64,000 nucleotides of DNA from Montifringilla adamsi (lineage: Eukaryota > Chordata > Aves > Passeriformes > Passeridae): NCBI GenBank assembly GCA_017590115.1, contig JAGGNK010006448.1, positions 4,261,595 to 4,325,594 of the forward strand, written 5' to 3'. Made by a program: the position numbers and the translations under genes. Numbering within the stretch: the stretch's first letter is position 1; each line of letters starts with the position of its first letter. This document shows positions 50,701 to 63,600 of this stretch, one piece after another. The notes beneath the pieces were generated by a model, which saw only the letters and a program-made list of their open reading frames with translations, ran no database searches and was not told where the DNA came from.

Positions 50701-53700
50701 AAGAACATCCTCTGTGGAAGTACCCTGCAGTTAAATACATTTTCTTGTAAAAGAAACAGAAAGATTTAGCAGAAACTGTTGGTACCCATGATATTTTTGT
50801 CATTTGTAGATTTGGGCTCAGAGCGTGTAGCTGAGGAGAGAACCAGATTCAAGACCCTGTACAGGTATAGTCAGAGCAAACAGTTTCTGCACACATGCTT
50901 TGGAGGCAGCCTGTAGAAGGATCTAAGGTTTCTCATAGCAGAACAGGGCACTAGTGGGTTATTATACATCCTCACCTGGGAAGTGTACTAATGCTCTTTC
51001 TCAATTCAAAACTTTGAAGCGTGAAGAACTTTAACTTTTTTGACTGAGATCCTGAACACCTTTTTAAGTGTGTTTTCTTCCTCATGACTGTTGTTTCAGA
51101 AAAGGGAGTAAATCATGCTTCATAAGCACATTGGCCCAAACACAATTGTTCAGAAAATACAGAAAGACATCGCAAAGAGTCATTCTTCATTGATTTTTTT
51201 CCCATCTTCATATTATACCTGTTTCTCCCTGTCTTCTTATTCCTTCTCCTTACCTGTCTCAGACACATCATTCTCTTGCCAATAACAATCCTGAGTAATA
51301 AAGATAGAAAACCCATAGAGTTTGCCTTTTGGTTCCTCATCCTGTCACCTTTTCTGATGTCACACTGTCACACTGATGTCTTTTTGGACTTGTTTGGTAG
51401 ACCTTTCTCCCTTGCCAAAAAAGGGTACCGTGTCAAAAATCTGAGCAACCTAATGTATGAGTCTGATTTTTAAGGATCGAAGTCATCCTAACTCCTGCTA
51501 GAGCATGCTTTAAGTGAAGGTCATGTTTCCCTTAGAAGTCAAGGTCAACATGATATCTCAGCCTGGGTTTAGATATAGCTAACAAAGTCTAAAATCTTTG
51601 GGTACACTGAAGGTTTTTCACCTGATACTTTGTCAAATATTGAAAGAGAGCGTTTTGAAATAATGGAATTATTGCCATAACTTAGTGTGGCAATTTTTCT
51701 TTTTTTTCTAGGGTGAAAAAGGCTTAAGGAGAGTAGGATGATAGCAAGCCTTGATTAAATCCTACACTAAAAAGATTTCCAGATTTATTCTACAAATTAA
51801 AAAAAACCAACCACTACATGTTTTACAAAAAATGGTGCTAACCCTCATCTTCTGATTTTTCAAGATAAATTAGTAATAACTGCAATTTTAATTAAATGTA
51901 TAGTTGGATAGGTGTAGACTGCATGTAAATATACAGGTCTGATTTGTGCAATTAAAATTCTTTCAGAGGAAAGACAAATTTTTTATCATATAGAAAAACC
52001 TACATAATAAAATTCATGTTTGAATTTAAAAAAAAAATCTTTAAATATGATTTGGCATATAAACTGAACTCCAGTGAGATTGGAGTGTCACTGTACAGAA
52101 CTGCAGGTGAAAGAACCTGGGATTCCACAGCTATCAAAGGATGTCACTCAGAACTTCATAGACAACCTCACTATCACATTTGCATAAGCACACCTGATAC
52201 ATAAAACAGTTTGGTATCTGCCTAACCATTTGTAAGTGTAGTCATTTGCATGATCATCAACATGCATGATCACTCTAAATAGATGCACAAATAATTGCAC
52301 AATCACTTCTGCATGTTGTCCTGAACCTTTATAACATTAGGAATCAGGACTATGAGTTTTTGTCTAAGTGAATATTCACTGCCCTAAGTTACATGAATTC
52401 ATTACAGCTTTGTATATACATTCAAAATAAATGAATTTGCATTTTTAAAAGGTAAAATATTCACCATCCAAATTAATAATACTTTCATTAAAAATATATT
52501 CTAAATATTCTCTGGGTAGCATTTGAATTTGAAGGCGTCATTAGTGGATTCTGTTTCAGCTTGGAGTCTTTTTTTTTTTGTAATGTCTATCCTATTCATT
52601 TTAAATTTTGAGCATAAAAGCGTTTCCCCCACTATTTGAACCAAGCTGTTATTAAGGGATTGAAGTTTTCTGGTGAATGAAGAAGTCCAACTGCTTTTCA
52701 TGACAAAGTTGGTAATTAGAAGGCCAATTTAATGGTGAATCAGGCAGAAATATTCAAACCATGACAAATTACTTTAATAATACAGCTTGCAATGCTTGAA
52801 CAGAAATAAATTTCACTTCTGAAACTCTCGCCTTTTTCTGCCTGCCTGGAAGATAAAACTGTCCATGAGGTATTTTGTACCCTTTATTCAGTAAAGCTTT
52901 TACTAGAACTTAAGCAGGCCAAATAGCTTGCAAATGCAGAAACATTATTCAAGTTCTTACGATTTTTTACCTGAAGGTAAGCTGTGTTGAGAATTCTGTA
53001 TAACTCAAAGATTTATTTTTTTTACATCCTGCTTAAACAGTGCAATAGTGTTTTATCTCTGACTTGCAGCATTAGCAATAGTCTACATGGGCTTCAAAAC
53101 TGAAAGCTAATTTCAGTGTTTGTCATAAGTTTGTTAAGGCCACATGCATTCCACAGTTTGAAAAATTTCATTATTCTGTCCATGCTGGGGCTTCGTAATT
53201 GGATAGTAAGGATGTTCAAAGACTAATTTAGTGAATTGCACAATATTTTAAATGGAATTATGCAGGTTTATGGGGCCTCAGGGGATTGAGCTAGGAGCCT
53301 CTTGAGAAAATCTGTTTATCAGTAAATGATATTAGCAGCTTTCACCTAGCTTTTGTCTTCATTAAATTGCTGCTCTTCCAATTGAGGGTCACATCTGAGG
53401 ACTGCTTTGATAATTTGTCATTATTGTCTTGTTTATTGGAGCATAAAGTTGATACAGCAAAGGTTGTGCAGTTTATATACAATGTGCAAAGAAGTTTTAC
53501 CCACCAGCCCTGACAATCTTTTATCACAGCAAAACATGCCAGGACACATGAAAATGTAACTTGTCCAGTATTCTAATATATTCTAAATCAGCACATCCCC
53601 TGTATTAAATTTCCTAATATTTTCTAATTGCATGCAACTTTTTATACTCCAGGTTATATAAAATTGTGTTTTCTTTCCTTCTGTAATTTTTAACTGATGG

Positions 53701-55190
53701 TCTGAAATATTTCTTTTTTTTTAAATGAAGATTTTTTTTCCTGTTCACTGTCCCTTTTCCAATACTCTGGATTTACTCTGGTGTAAATGTGACCGGTTTT
53801 CTCCCATCTATTGAATTTAATTTCCCATAAAATAGTGCATGCAGCACACTCAGTCCGTATTTTAAAGCACCAAGGCCACATTTACATTATTGTTTACAGA
53901 AGAGAGTTTCAGTAAAAAGCCATTTCAATGCTTCTGTTTATGGGAAGAATAATTGTAGATACTGGCTGTATCATCCAATCATTTGTTTCCTTTCATGTTA
54001 CCAACACCAAAGAAAAATTGTAATTTCTCTAACAGTAACTATAGGTGAGATGCATCAATTCTATAGTCTATATAGATTGAGAGACTATTGCCCAGCCTTA
54101 GACATGTGTTTTCAGCCCCCCTGCCAGTGAATTATGTACCCTTTCAAATTTTATTTATGTGTAGGGATCATATACTTTTTATAACATGTATGAATTAGGC
54201 TTATTTAAAGCACTTAAAAAGGCTTGGCAGTATTGCTACATTTTTTATGATTAAATTATTCTGCAGCCTGATGTGGGAGTGCAAGAGCACTCTTCTTGTT
54301 ATATTTTATATTAGTTTCCTGAAAAACCTGAAATTTCTGAACTGAAAATTATGCAAATTTCTACCTAAAGCGCTTAAATGTGGGGTAATCTGGGAGCTTT
54401 TTGTTTGTTTCTAAGAACCTGACATAAAAAAACCCCAAACAACAACAGCAACAACAACAACAAAATATATATGTATAAAATATATATATATTCTGTTAAA
54501 AAGACAGTAATTCTTGACAAGCACTAATCTTCATCAGTAGTTGCCTACAACCACGTCAAATGAACCCTTCTTACAGAAATTTTTTTCTTCTTAGGAACCT
54601 GTGGCTGGAAAGTGATTTCCATATCAAACCGGATTTTATTGATTTATGAGATTTCTCTTTTCAATGCCATTTTCACAAATAAATCTTTTCATATTTTTAT
54701 GAAGGGGATTCAGATGTTGAAACTCAGGGTGAAAACTTAGACCCTACTCATGATCCAAGTACATCTTGCAGCCTTAAAGGTTAAGTCTGACTGGTCTGGA
54801 GACATTAAGGCAAAATATCCTATGAGATTTCCTAGACAGAGCATCCCAAACTACCACACCAGTCTGTAGGTCACACTTGGTTGTCATAAACAAGTGCTTT
54901 GTACACCCTGGCCACAAGCCACCAGTTCATCCTTTCATGCTTTCTCTTTTTGTCTTATTTTTACATGCACTGTTTTGCTTCCCTGCAGCATCACTGTTCC
55001 TTGAGACACTCAGATTTGATATTCCCATTTACCTTCTCAAATTAACTCAATATGCTGTTTTCCCAACTTAATTTATCATACCTCTCAACCCTCTGTTATC
55101 TTTGCCTTATCAGTTCCCTTTCTCTTCCTACTCTGGATGTTGCCCAGAAAACCCAACAACTTCTGTGGAGTCATTGTGCAAATTTTAATA
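47771..55190. other. Unique A/T-rich DNA, no gene recognised
   Basis: This is about 7.4 kb without a supported gene or clear interspersed repeat. The 133-codon frame at 48411-48812 (plus) shows no domain. A CAA/AT simple repeat lies at 54437-54491. The sequence at 52780-53360 is complex and repeat-free but has no feature I can defend. Confidence 0.5.
54437..54491. repeat. CAA repeat followed by TA-rich tract
   Basis: About eight CAA units with one CAG interruption run directly into alternating AT (atatatatgtataaaatatat). Confidence 0.9.
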
Positions 55191-55195
55191 CAGCC

Positions 55196-55284
55196 ATAAA
55201 GGTGAGGATTACAGCTCAATGGTGGGACTCAATGGAGGTTCTTTTCCAATCCTACTGGACTATTCCAATTATTCTATGATTCTG
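55196..55284 (+). mobile_element. CR1 LINE 3' end fragment (short, diverged)
   Basis: ggtgggactcaatggaggtt, then cttttccaatcc, and the end attattctatgattctggg match the CR1 3' terminus in plus orientation. Only about 90 bp are recognisable, and a 5-base or longer insertion breaks the usual block before the terminal motif. Confidence 0.75.
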
Positions 55285-57239
55285 GGCAAGCCCTGCTGCC
55301 TGCATTATATTAGCAATTCAATGAAAATTTTTAGTTCTTTCATGTGCTCCTGTGCACAATTTTATGTCTTTAAACATTTGCTGATTTTGCCTCCTTGCTT
55401 GATGTTTTCATGTTCTGTTCTTGTGCTGCTACAGAATGAGCCTGAGAAAGTGAGGGGGTTATTTAAACTCAGCTACAAGGTGTATCTTACTTATTTTGAG
55501 TAGGAAAACCTCTTGTTATTGCCAAAATGCAAATAGCAACAATATTGTGGATGTGAGATCCTGAAGATGTAATCTGGTGCAGATTCAGTTAAAAAAGCTT
55601 ATGGAAAAATGCAATGGTTCCATTATTCCTTTATTTGGAGGAGAATAAAACCAGTTCAGGCAGCTCCCACTTTTGTGTTTTCAAAGAGAACTGTCTCTCT
55701 CCAGTGACTACAAGAGGAACTGCATTGCATGCACTTTTACTAAGTATCAGCTATAAAACCTTTAGTAAGGGGTTACATGGTCATGTTTATTGTTTCTGCA
55801 GCTCTTCCTTTTGTCTGAGACCAGAAGAGCTCCTTCTCTAGTTTTCTCTCTTGGTGAGGTATAAACTTTAGAAAATGGGAAACCAAAATGTTCCTGCTGC
55901 CTGATAACTGTTTATGTGCTATGCAGCAAGAGTTGTGGTGTAAATGACTGCAGGAATGACAACCTAGAGAAAGGTAATCTTCTCGCTCCATTTTACTTTG
56001 ATTTTTGTTATCACTGGCAACAGGTTTCTTCTGCCATATGTCTGAAGTCCAATGTCATCAATTTTAAATGTTTCTGAATTTTGCATAGTTGACTACAGCT
56101 GAGGAGGTCACAGAACCTGTTTGGTGTGAGTTCCCCAACCATCACAGGCTGAAGGTTCCTCCAGTTTAGAAGAAAAAAGGCAGCCAGCTATTGTTCCCCT
56201 AAGAGACATATGGAATTCAGGGTAAGGAGAAAGACCATGGTCTGAGGTAGTCTTGGTCACCTCTTGGTGAAGATGCCTAACTCCAGGAAAGGACAGGAGT
56301 TCAAATATTTCTTTCCCTTTCATGCTTCCCATTGGCTGCTCAGGCATTGAACACTTTCCCTTTTTCCACTTACCAGTATGCTGCTCTTGTGCATCCTAAT
56401 CTTAGACACTAAGCATTTCCCACCCCATTGTGAAAAAAAACTTTGGACCATAATTTGATTTTGTGAGTATTATGCAGGGAGACAACACATAAAAAGTAAA
56501 GATGGCATCATTGAGCCCCATGGCTTTGCAATTTTCCAGATCTGCTCCTCACTGGACACATGGCATGGCAGTGACTCTTACAGATTCAGAAACTATGAGT
56601 CAAATCTTTGTTACCACAAGGGATATTTGTCACCTATGATGCTTTAAATGGCACCTAAGGTGTCCATATGCCAACAAAAATCAGGACTAAAGTTACTGTA
56701 GGAACTCCCTGAGTTGGCCTTGAGACAGCTGTCACTTGTGCCAGGAGTCATGTAGTTATGGCAAAAGGGAGTCCAAATCAACCTGGGGCAAATTCCTAGC
56801 ATGCAGGTTGTCCTGAGCTCTGTGCTGGAGCAGGCATCAGTGCAAACCTGTCGTGTTTGCCTGTAACTTTTACAAGAGGATACTCACACAATTTTGATAA
56901 TGCATATTCATGTATGATGTGTAAGGGTCAGAAATACCTGTGTGGGGCTTCAATGCAAATAATTTTCTTTTCTTATTAGGACTAAGCTACAGTATGCATG
57001 ATGTTTGTTTTGCATGTGTGAAAACCATTCTGATATGTGGAATAAATATTTTTAATAAAAATGAGAGAAATGTTAGACTATCTGCAAATATTCTGAGCAC
57101 CTGAACATGAAGCATTTTAATATGTTAGGAAAAAACATAAAACTTCAACAATTGGTTTGAAAGAACATTAAAATACTAAAGAATTTAAATATGAAGGTGA
57201 GATTATTATGGGGTACAATGAAAAAGTATAAACCTATGG
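55285..57239. other. Unique DNA, no gene recognised
   Basis: I see no supported gene or repeat. Open frames are below 80 codons apart from 55219-55503 (94 codons), which begins inside the CR1 fragment. Confidence 0.55.
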
Positions 57240-57720
57240 TTCCCGACTGCAGTGAGGGCAGCTAAGCCATTGCGAATACAAGGACACACACTCGTTCTCT
57301 GAGTTAATCTGCTCTGTGTTTACATACTTGTTTTTCGATTCTTTTGGGACATCAAAATGGTAATGATTTCCTATTTTTGTAAACAAATGGAAATACAGCC
57401 TTTCATGACAGCTGTTACTTCAAAAATGATCTAAAATATTTATGCAAATTACAGATTTAAAAATATTTTCGGTGAAGGTGTTTCTCATCCTTGAGAAAGA
57501 TTCTGACAGTCAAAAATAAAACCAAAAAAGCGTCAGAGCCATGCCTGTTATTGTTTAGTCCATAACAAAGACAGCTGTACATACCCTTACTGTGAGTCGC
57601 TTTTATCTGAGCAACCTTGCTTAGTAAAATTGGACAATTTATCACCCCGGTGCCTGCAGCAGTGTGCACTACATGCAAGTGATTAGTTTGCCACTTCAGC
57701 TACCAGCTTCGATACACCTC
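57240..57720. promoter_or_regulatory. Possible conserved noncoding element with octamer site
   Basis: This repeat-free block keeps several CpG and carries a perfect octamer ATGCAAAT (57442-57449), the classical POU-factor site. It also has tgacagctgtta (57408-57419), which combines a MEIS/TGIF-type core with an E-box, and a cataacaaagacag SOX-type motif near 57561. It is suggestive of an enhancer only; conservation is not known. Confidence 0.3.
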
Positions 57721-58627
57721 TGAGAAACTTGCAGTCTGAATGAAATGGTCAGCATGGAGCTTAAACTAACTCTCAGGCACCAGATGGCCAGGGGGACAAA
57801 TAGTGGGCTTGGTGTCTCCTGCCTGTCTCAGCAGGAGGTAAGGCCTGAAGCATCTGAAGGTTGCTCTGCCCAACAGCCCAGAAAAGAGGTCCTGATGTGC
57901 TCTGGCATAAAAGGTACAAGATATGAAGTTAGGCACCTCCGCGAGATTCCGGATGCCCCACATGGTCCACTGACCTCCTGCAATTTATCTGTTTTCTCCT
58001 CTTAACTGTGTTAACTAATGAGAAGAGCTATGTCTCTAAGTTAAACATTAACACTGGAAAGAATGAATATGAGCTTCTGGCTGTGATTTCTACAGTTAAT
58101 CCCACAAACCCCAGGAATCTGATAGATCTGAAGACCATAGCCTTTTCTGAGTCTTGCCCACTGCTCAGGCTAGCTGGGCAAAGTTGCACTTCCAACAATT
58201 GCTGAGTGAATATGTGACCCAAAGATTTCAATCTCCAAGGTTTTCACACCCACCCTAATGCAAAACAATGTGTAACCGTAATTTTAGGGTACAGCCAGTC
58301 TTATCTGAGCTGAATAAATTCTTTACAAGTCATTGTACTTTTAGAAGCCCAAGACAAAAGTTCAAAGGAGGCTTTGCTCTGCCAAGGTACAAATAAAACC
58401 CCAAGAAAACTGGAATAATAATTCTGGTTGCCTTTGAGGGGTAACAGTGGAAGGTCTCCTTGAATCTGATAGCACCAGTAGTTATACTGTATACAGCTGG
58501 AAAGAAAGAAAAATAGAATTTTGAGTACTGTTGTAATTTTGACCAGTGAGCCAATAGAAGAAAAGGGGAACTTCACTTTATTTGAAACTGTGATGGGCTT
58601 AGAGTTAATAATTGTTTAATCTCAATT

Positions 58628-58697
58628 AAAAAAAAAAAAAAAAAACAAAAAAAAAACCCCAAAAAAACCCAAAAAAACCACCCCAAAAAAACCAAAA
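58628..58697. repeat. Poly-A tract grading into A-rich/CCCC repeats
   Basis: About 18 A are followed by c, ten A, then blocks of two to four C separated by seven A. On the minus strand this gives spaced G runs, which could form a weak G-quadruplex. Confidence 0.9.
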
Positions 58698-59144
58698 CAG
58701 CAAAAGAGAAAACTTTTGTCTGTAGCCTGAATGCTTATCCAACACGCTGTGCCCACACTCGTATTTCACTGACACCATAGGAAACTTGGACTTGCATCTT
58801 CAGATTGTTCTGCTGGGCTCCTATATTCTAGGCACTGCTTAAATGTTTGCTTGGCATCTTGTGCCAGCTTCCTGCCTGTTCATCAAGTTCCACAGCTGCT
58901 CTGAGTTTCACAGCACTGTTCTTACAGACACAGTTTTGGTGAGGGGGGTTCCCAGCTGCTCATTGCAAGGTGCTTGGCAGCTTAGATTTCAGATTGCAAG
59001 GGCACTGCTTTCTGTTTTTGGTGTAGGCACATGTTGCTTAATTTGATTTTTTCCATAGCAACTGCCTGGATTATTTTTGGATAGTAAACTAATCCTGCAG
59101 GTTTAAGCTTAGCCAGAACATTCTGATGCTGAAAGCTTTATATC

Positions 59145-59199
59145 CTTTCTTTTTCTTTTTCTTTTTCTTTTTCTTTTTTTTTTTTTTTTTTTTTTTTTT
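59145..59199. repeat. CTTTTT repeat and poly-T tract
   Basis: Four to five CTTTTT units run into about 26 T. On the minus strand this has the form of an A-tail with G interruptions. No retrocopy body is recognisable to its right. Confidence 0.9.
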
Positions 59200-60069
59200 G
59201 TCATCCTAAACAATAAATCTTACAACAAATTTCCTTAAATCCAAAGTTTCTTTGTGAGATGTTATATGTAAAATACTTGATTCTGTTGCGGATCTTTAAT
59301 GCTTCCATACTTAATTTCATTACAGCAGGAAATTTCTTTTGAATTCTGCTCTTTAGAAAAAGGAAGTTTTAGCCCCTTGAAGACCCAATAAATTACTAAA
59401 ACAGGGCAATTTATGATCTTCATGCATCTCTGCAAAGAAAATTCTCCCTCCAGGTAGACTCAGTCTGTCTAAGATTCAAAGATATTAGAGGCAATTTTAT
59501 GAAAGGGATCATTAATTATAAGACATGAAATTTTAATAGGAGGCTTCTTTTTCCTGATATCTTGCATGAGCCAAGATCAAAGTAGCTCCTGTATGTTGAC
59601 CTAGTAAGCATGATAACTGAGCAGATCAGCTTCTCTGTCTGTCCTTTTTAACCTCAGAAAAATCACAGAAGGGATGTGTTTTAGGAGAAAGTGCATTTCA
59701 GTGTCATATATGTAACCACAGGAGATGGAAAAATGCTGATGCTTGCTCCAGACAGGAGAGACCTGGGTCCAAGCAGGGATGTTTAAGTGCACTTGTGATG
59801 ATCAGGATGAGTGTTCTGGGTGCCTTAACAAAGATAGCCAAGACTTGCATGTTGCGTGATCAGCTTGACAAGATTCTCATCCGTACCTACTCCTTTATAA
59901 CAGGGTCATTGGAACTGTTTTCCTTCCATATAACATCAGATACAAACTATGCTCCAGCCATTAATTAACCCTGTTGTGATAATCCAAACTTAGCTGCTTT
60001 TTCTGAATCTTTGTGCTCAAATACATGCAGGTATTTTTACATTAAGGCTGAGACCAGAAGGGATTTATA

Positions 60070-60600
60070 TAATTCTGCATCAATGATCTTTTCTCTTCAT
60101 TATTGGCTGCTCCTTCCATCTTTATGTCATCTGAAAACTTTATTAGTGATGATTTAATATTTAATTCCAGTTCATTGATAAAAATGTTAAGTAGAAATAA
60201 ACCCACTGGAACTTAGCTAAAAATGCACCCGGTCAACAATGATTAGTCATTTACAATTACATCTGGAGAGCTATCAATTAAACTGGTTTTAATCTATTTA
60301 AATGGTGCTATATGACATATTGTTCTAATTTCATAATCAAAATGTCACAAGTCACCAAGTCAAATGTCTCACAGGAGTTTTAGTGTATTATATTCACCCA
60401 ATTACCTTTAGTAGCTAAACTTCTAATTACATTACACAATCAAGACCAAATTTCCAAGAGCCCATATTGATTTGCATTAATTATATTATTGTGCTTTAAT
60501 GCTTTTCTAATGAAGTTGAATATAATCTGTGACTTTGCACAGAACAATAAGTCTATTATTATCTTAGCCTTTTATTTTAGGTTTTCTTCTATGAATTTTG
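60070..60600 (-). mobile_element. Ancient CR1/L3-type LINE reverse transcriptase relic
   Basis: The plus strand shows tgtcatctgaaaactttatt (60125-60144), then cagttcattgataaaaatgt (60169-60188), then tctaatttcataatcaaaat. These are reverse-complement landmarks of old CR1-type LINEs. On the minus strand 60370-60317 reads ETFDLVTCDILIMKLEQY, matching the RT pattern AFDTVSHDILI-KL-KY that follows the YLDFSKAFD motif. Upstream codons on the same strand are damaged by stops. Divergence is high, so the insertion is far older than the other CR1 copies. The right limit is uncertain. Confidence 0.7.
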
Positions 60601-63600
60601 ATTTTCAAAGTAGTTTAAGAGCTATTGAAAAGAAAACACCTATGGCTCAGGGAGAATGCTTTTTTAGTAATATTCTATTTTTTGGATGCCAGTCACCTGT
60701 TGATTTATTGTTGATTAATACTGGTATCTGTGTTATAAATTACTTGCTTTAGCACTTGAAGGTGTTTCATCATCCTTCAAAGAGGTTCTATCACCTGGTT
60801 TTTCTCATCTATAAAAGAACTTGCTTGTTGAATGTTGCTGCCTTTTCTGTGTTACTACTCACATTGTATAGTATTGTTCAAGTAATTTTGTTAGGATTTC
60901 TTTTGTTGGTTCACTTCAAAAATTCCTTTCTGTTACATTTAATTCTGCTTCTTACAGTTTCTCATTGTGTCTTTTTACTTTCCCTATCCAATTTCTTCAG
61001 TTTCTAAATTTTCATGTACATTCAGCTCGTATCAAATTCTTTTTACTTGTGTTATATAGTGATAATCTGTACTTAGAAGTTAGTGTATCTCACAAGCACC
61101 TAATACTTTGATACTAGTAAACAAATATAAGTTTATGGAGAAATACTAATTTATCCATATTTAAAATTGCAACTCATTTCCAGCATGGATTTCTGATTTT
61201 GGTATTCATCTTCAAATGTAAAATAAATATATATTTCATATACATACATATACTTCCTAGTGCTGTATATAGTCTTCATCTGAGGTAGAATTTCTTATTA
61301 GATTTTAAGAAAAATAAATGTATGGTTAATAAATTATGACATCTTAAATATCTATGTCTTCTTCAGAATAATCATAAAAAACCCTAAGATTTGCTTTTGC
61401 TGAGCAGAAAAAGAATGGGAAAGAAAGAGGATGTAAGATTCATACACATGATATCAAAGCACAAGAGTGATATTCCTCTGAGGAAATGTTGACTTGCCTC
61501 ATTATATGCTGGCAATTCATTGGGACACAGAGTTCCTCACTTGGTGAGGTCTCCATGAGGTAAAGGAAACCAAAACACTAAAGGGAGCACTCCAGGGATC
61601 TATTTATTTTGGAATGAGTATCTGGATTGATAGTACGGAGACGGGACTGGGCAGGCTGAGTTGCAGCCTGGGGAGGGCTTGCAGGGATGCAGGAGCCAAG
61701 TACAAGAGGCTGAGAAATGTTTTACCTCTGCATCACCATCTACCTGTACTCCATTAGTGGTCAGGGCAGCTGCTGTCATGCATGTGATCTCATATTTCAG
61801 ATGGCAATAAGGGGTAGAAAAAGGCAAGGACCCTTAGATCTACTTTAGTTGTTTACCTCTGAAAGTGATTTATTTCTTCAATAGCAATGATCCCGAAAAT
61901 GGAAACCTCTAATAAGAATATCAGGATAGACCCAGGAACAGGCTTGCAGGTGAGAAGTTACTCATGCCAGAACTACCTCAGTTTGCCCAGCCTGATAACT
62001 CTCTCTTGCTTAGCCTAACTGGTATAAAGGGACTAGGAGTGACAATTCCTAGGAAGTGCATCCTCCAGGAGGATGAAATTTTGCTCCTTTTATTGCTTTT
62101 CTACAAAACACTGAACACTTTGTGCAGAGTGGCACAGGTTCAGCAGTGCATGTGAAGGAGGCCAGTGGTCTCCCTTCCCACGTATACCTCACACACACAG
62201 GGGGTGAGGCTGCATGCCATAAAGCCAAACAGGTTAAATCATGATCTCATAGTTTCTGAACTAGTACTGTAAGAAATAATTAATTAATTAGAGGGATACA
62301 TTACTTTTTATGAAAGGCAATGACTGTGGATTTCAGTGTTGCTACTGCAACAGATCAGATGTAATCCTGTATCTAACATGTCAAGCTTAGCATGGGACTT
62401 AAGCAAAGGAAACTCAGCGGGTGATGTCTCAATGGCTTTATGATGCCTGGAGGTGCAGCCATCACCAGGCAACAGACTTTAGTCACTCAAATAAATTTTA
62501 TGGCCAAACCAGAAACATGCTTAGTGTCTCAGATACTTCTGTGGTGCCTGCAGGCTTTTGTGCATCAAGCTCCACTTCTGGGACCAGGCACCCGAGCCTT
62601 TATTTGTCCTCCAGTGCTGCTAATGCTGCATCCAGGGTATCCCCAGCCACACTCAGCACAAGCTCTAACAGAAAAGCTGCCAGCATTTGCTCAGCAGATG
62701 CTTTTGCTGAGTTTGCTGTAACTGGGTCCTCCAGAGTATTGTACAGCTTTTTCCAAGTGTAATAATTAGGATTCTTTGGACCAGTAGGACAAGCTGATTG
62801 CCATTAGCAGTGCCTTTTTCTCCCTATTGCTACATGTGCACCAGTGTTTGTTTTTGTTATTGTAAAAGTAAAGTATGACTGCATTTTCCTCTTTTCCTTT
62901 TGATCCTAATGCTCAGTTTGCCCCTGAACTTGTGATATCCCCCCTCCATTTCACAGTGTTTGATCTAGCTATCTAAAATCAGGGAACAGATAGGATCTCA
63001 GCATCCAGAACTCCATGTTAAGAATCTAAATTGGAGAGCAAAGACTTCTCCTTTGCCTCAGTTTTATCACTTCAGCAGAAAGACAAGTGAGTTCACAGTG
63101 AAGGATGTGATTCAAGCTATAGCACGTCTCAGCTTCCATAAATCCCTTATGGTCCCTTTCTGTTACTGGTCCTGCCTTGTGTTGCATTTCCATCCCTTGG
63201 AAGCAAAAACTCAATTGAGGCTGCTGTAGATCCTCAGGCTTCCTTTGATACACAGCAGTGCTACACACGCAGGTGTACAGCCAGAATCCTTGGGAACCAA
63301 TTTTTACAACCTTTACCATAGATGTAAACTGACCTGAACTTTAGATACCCCATGCTTTCATGAGATCTATATTTATGCACAAATCACATACGAACTATAG
63401 CAAAAGATTACTCTGTAGCCTTCTCATCTAACTGGCAGCATGGTGCACAGTTCATCACCACAGCATCCTCCTCCTGTTGCCCCATTCTGTGTTTAGAAAG
63501 TGCTTGAAGGACTTTCATGTCTAGGTGACTTAATATGATATTGATTTCTATTTTTCATGGAGCTTACTAAACTTAATTTTTCTTTGTCGGTGTTACTAGC

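Larger units (their letters stand above)
57721..60069. other. Unique DNA with two homopolymer tracts
   Basis: I recognise no gene. The stretch holds a poly-A/CCCC tract (58628-58697) and a poly-T tract (59145-59199). Confidence 0.55.

Noticed and set aside
62421..62762. Serine/alanine-rich 113-codon frame
   Set aside because: A second frame over the same bases is also open, and no family resemblance or splice context is visible.
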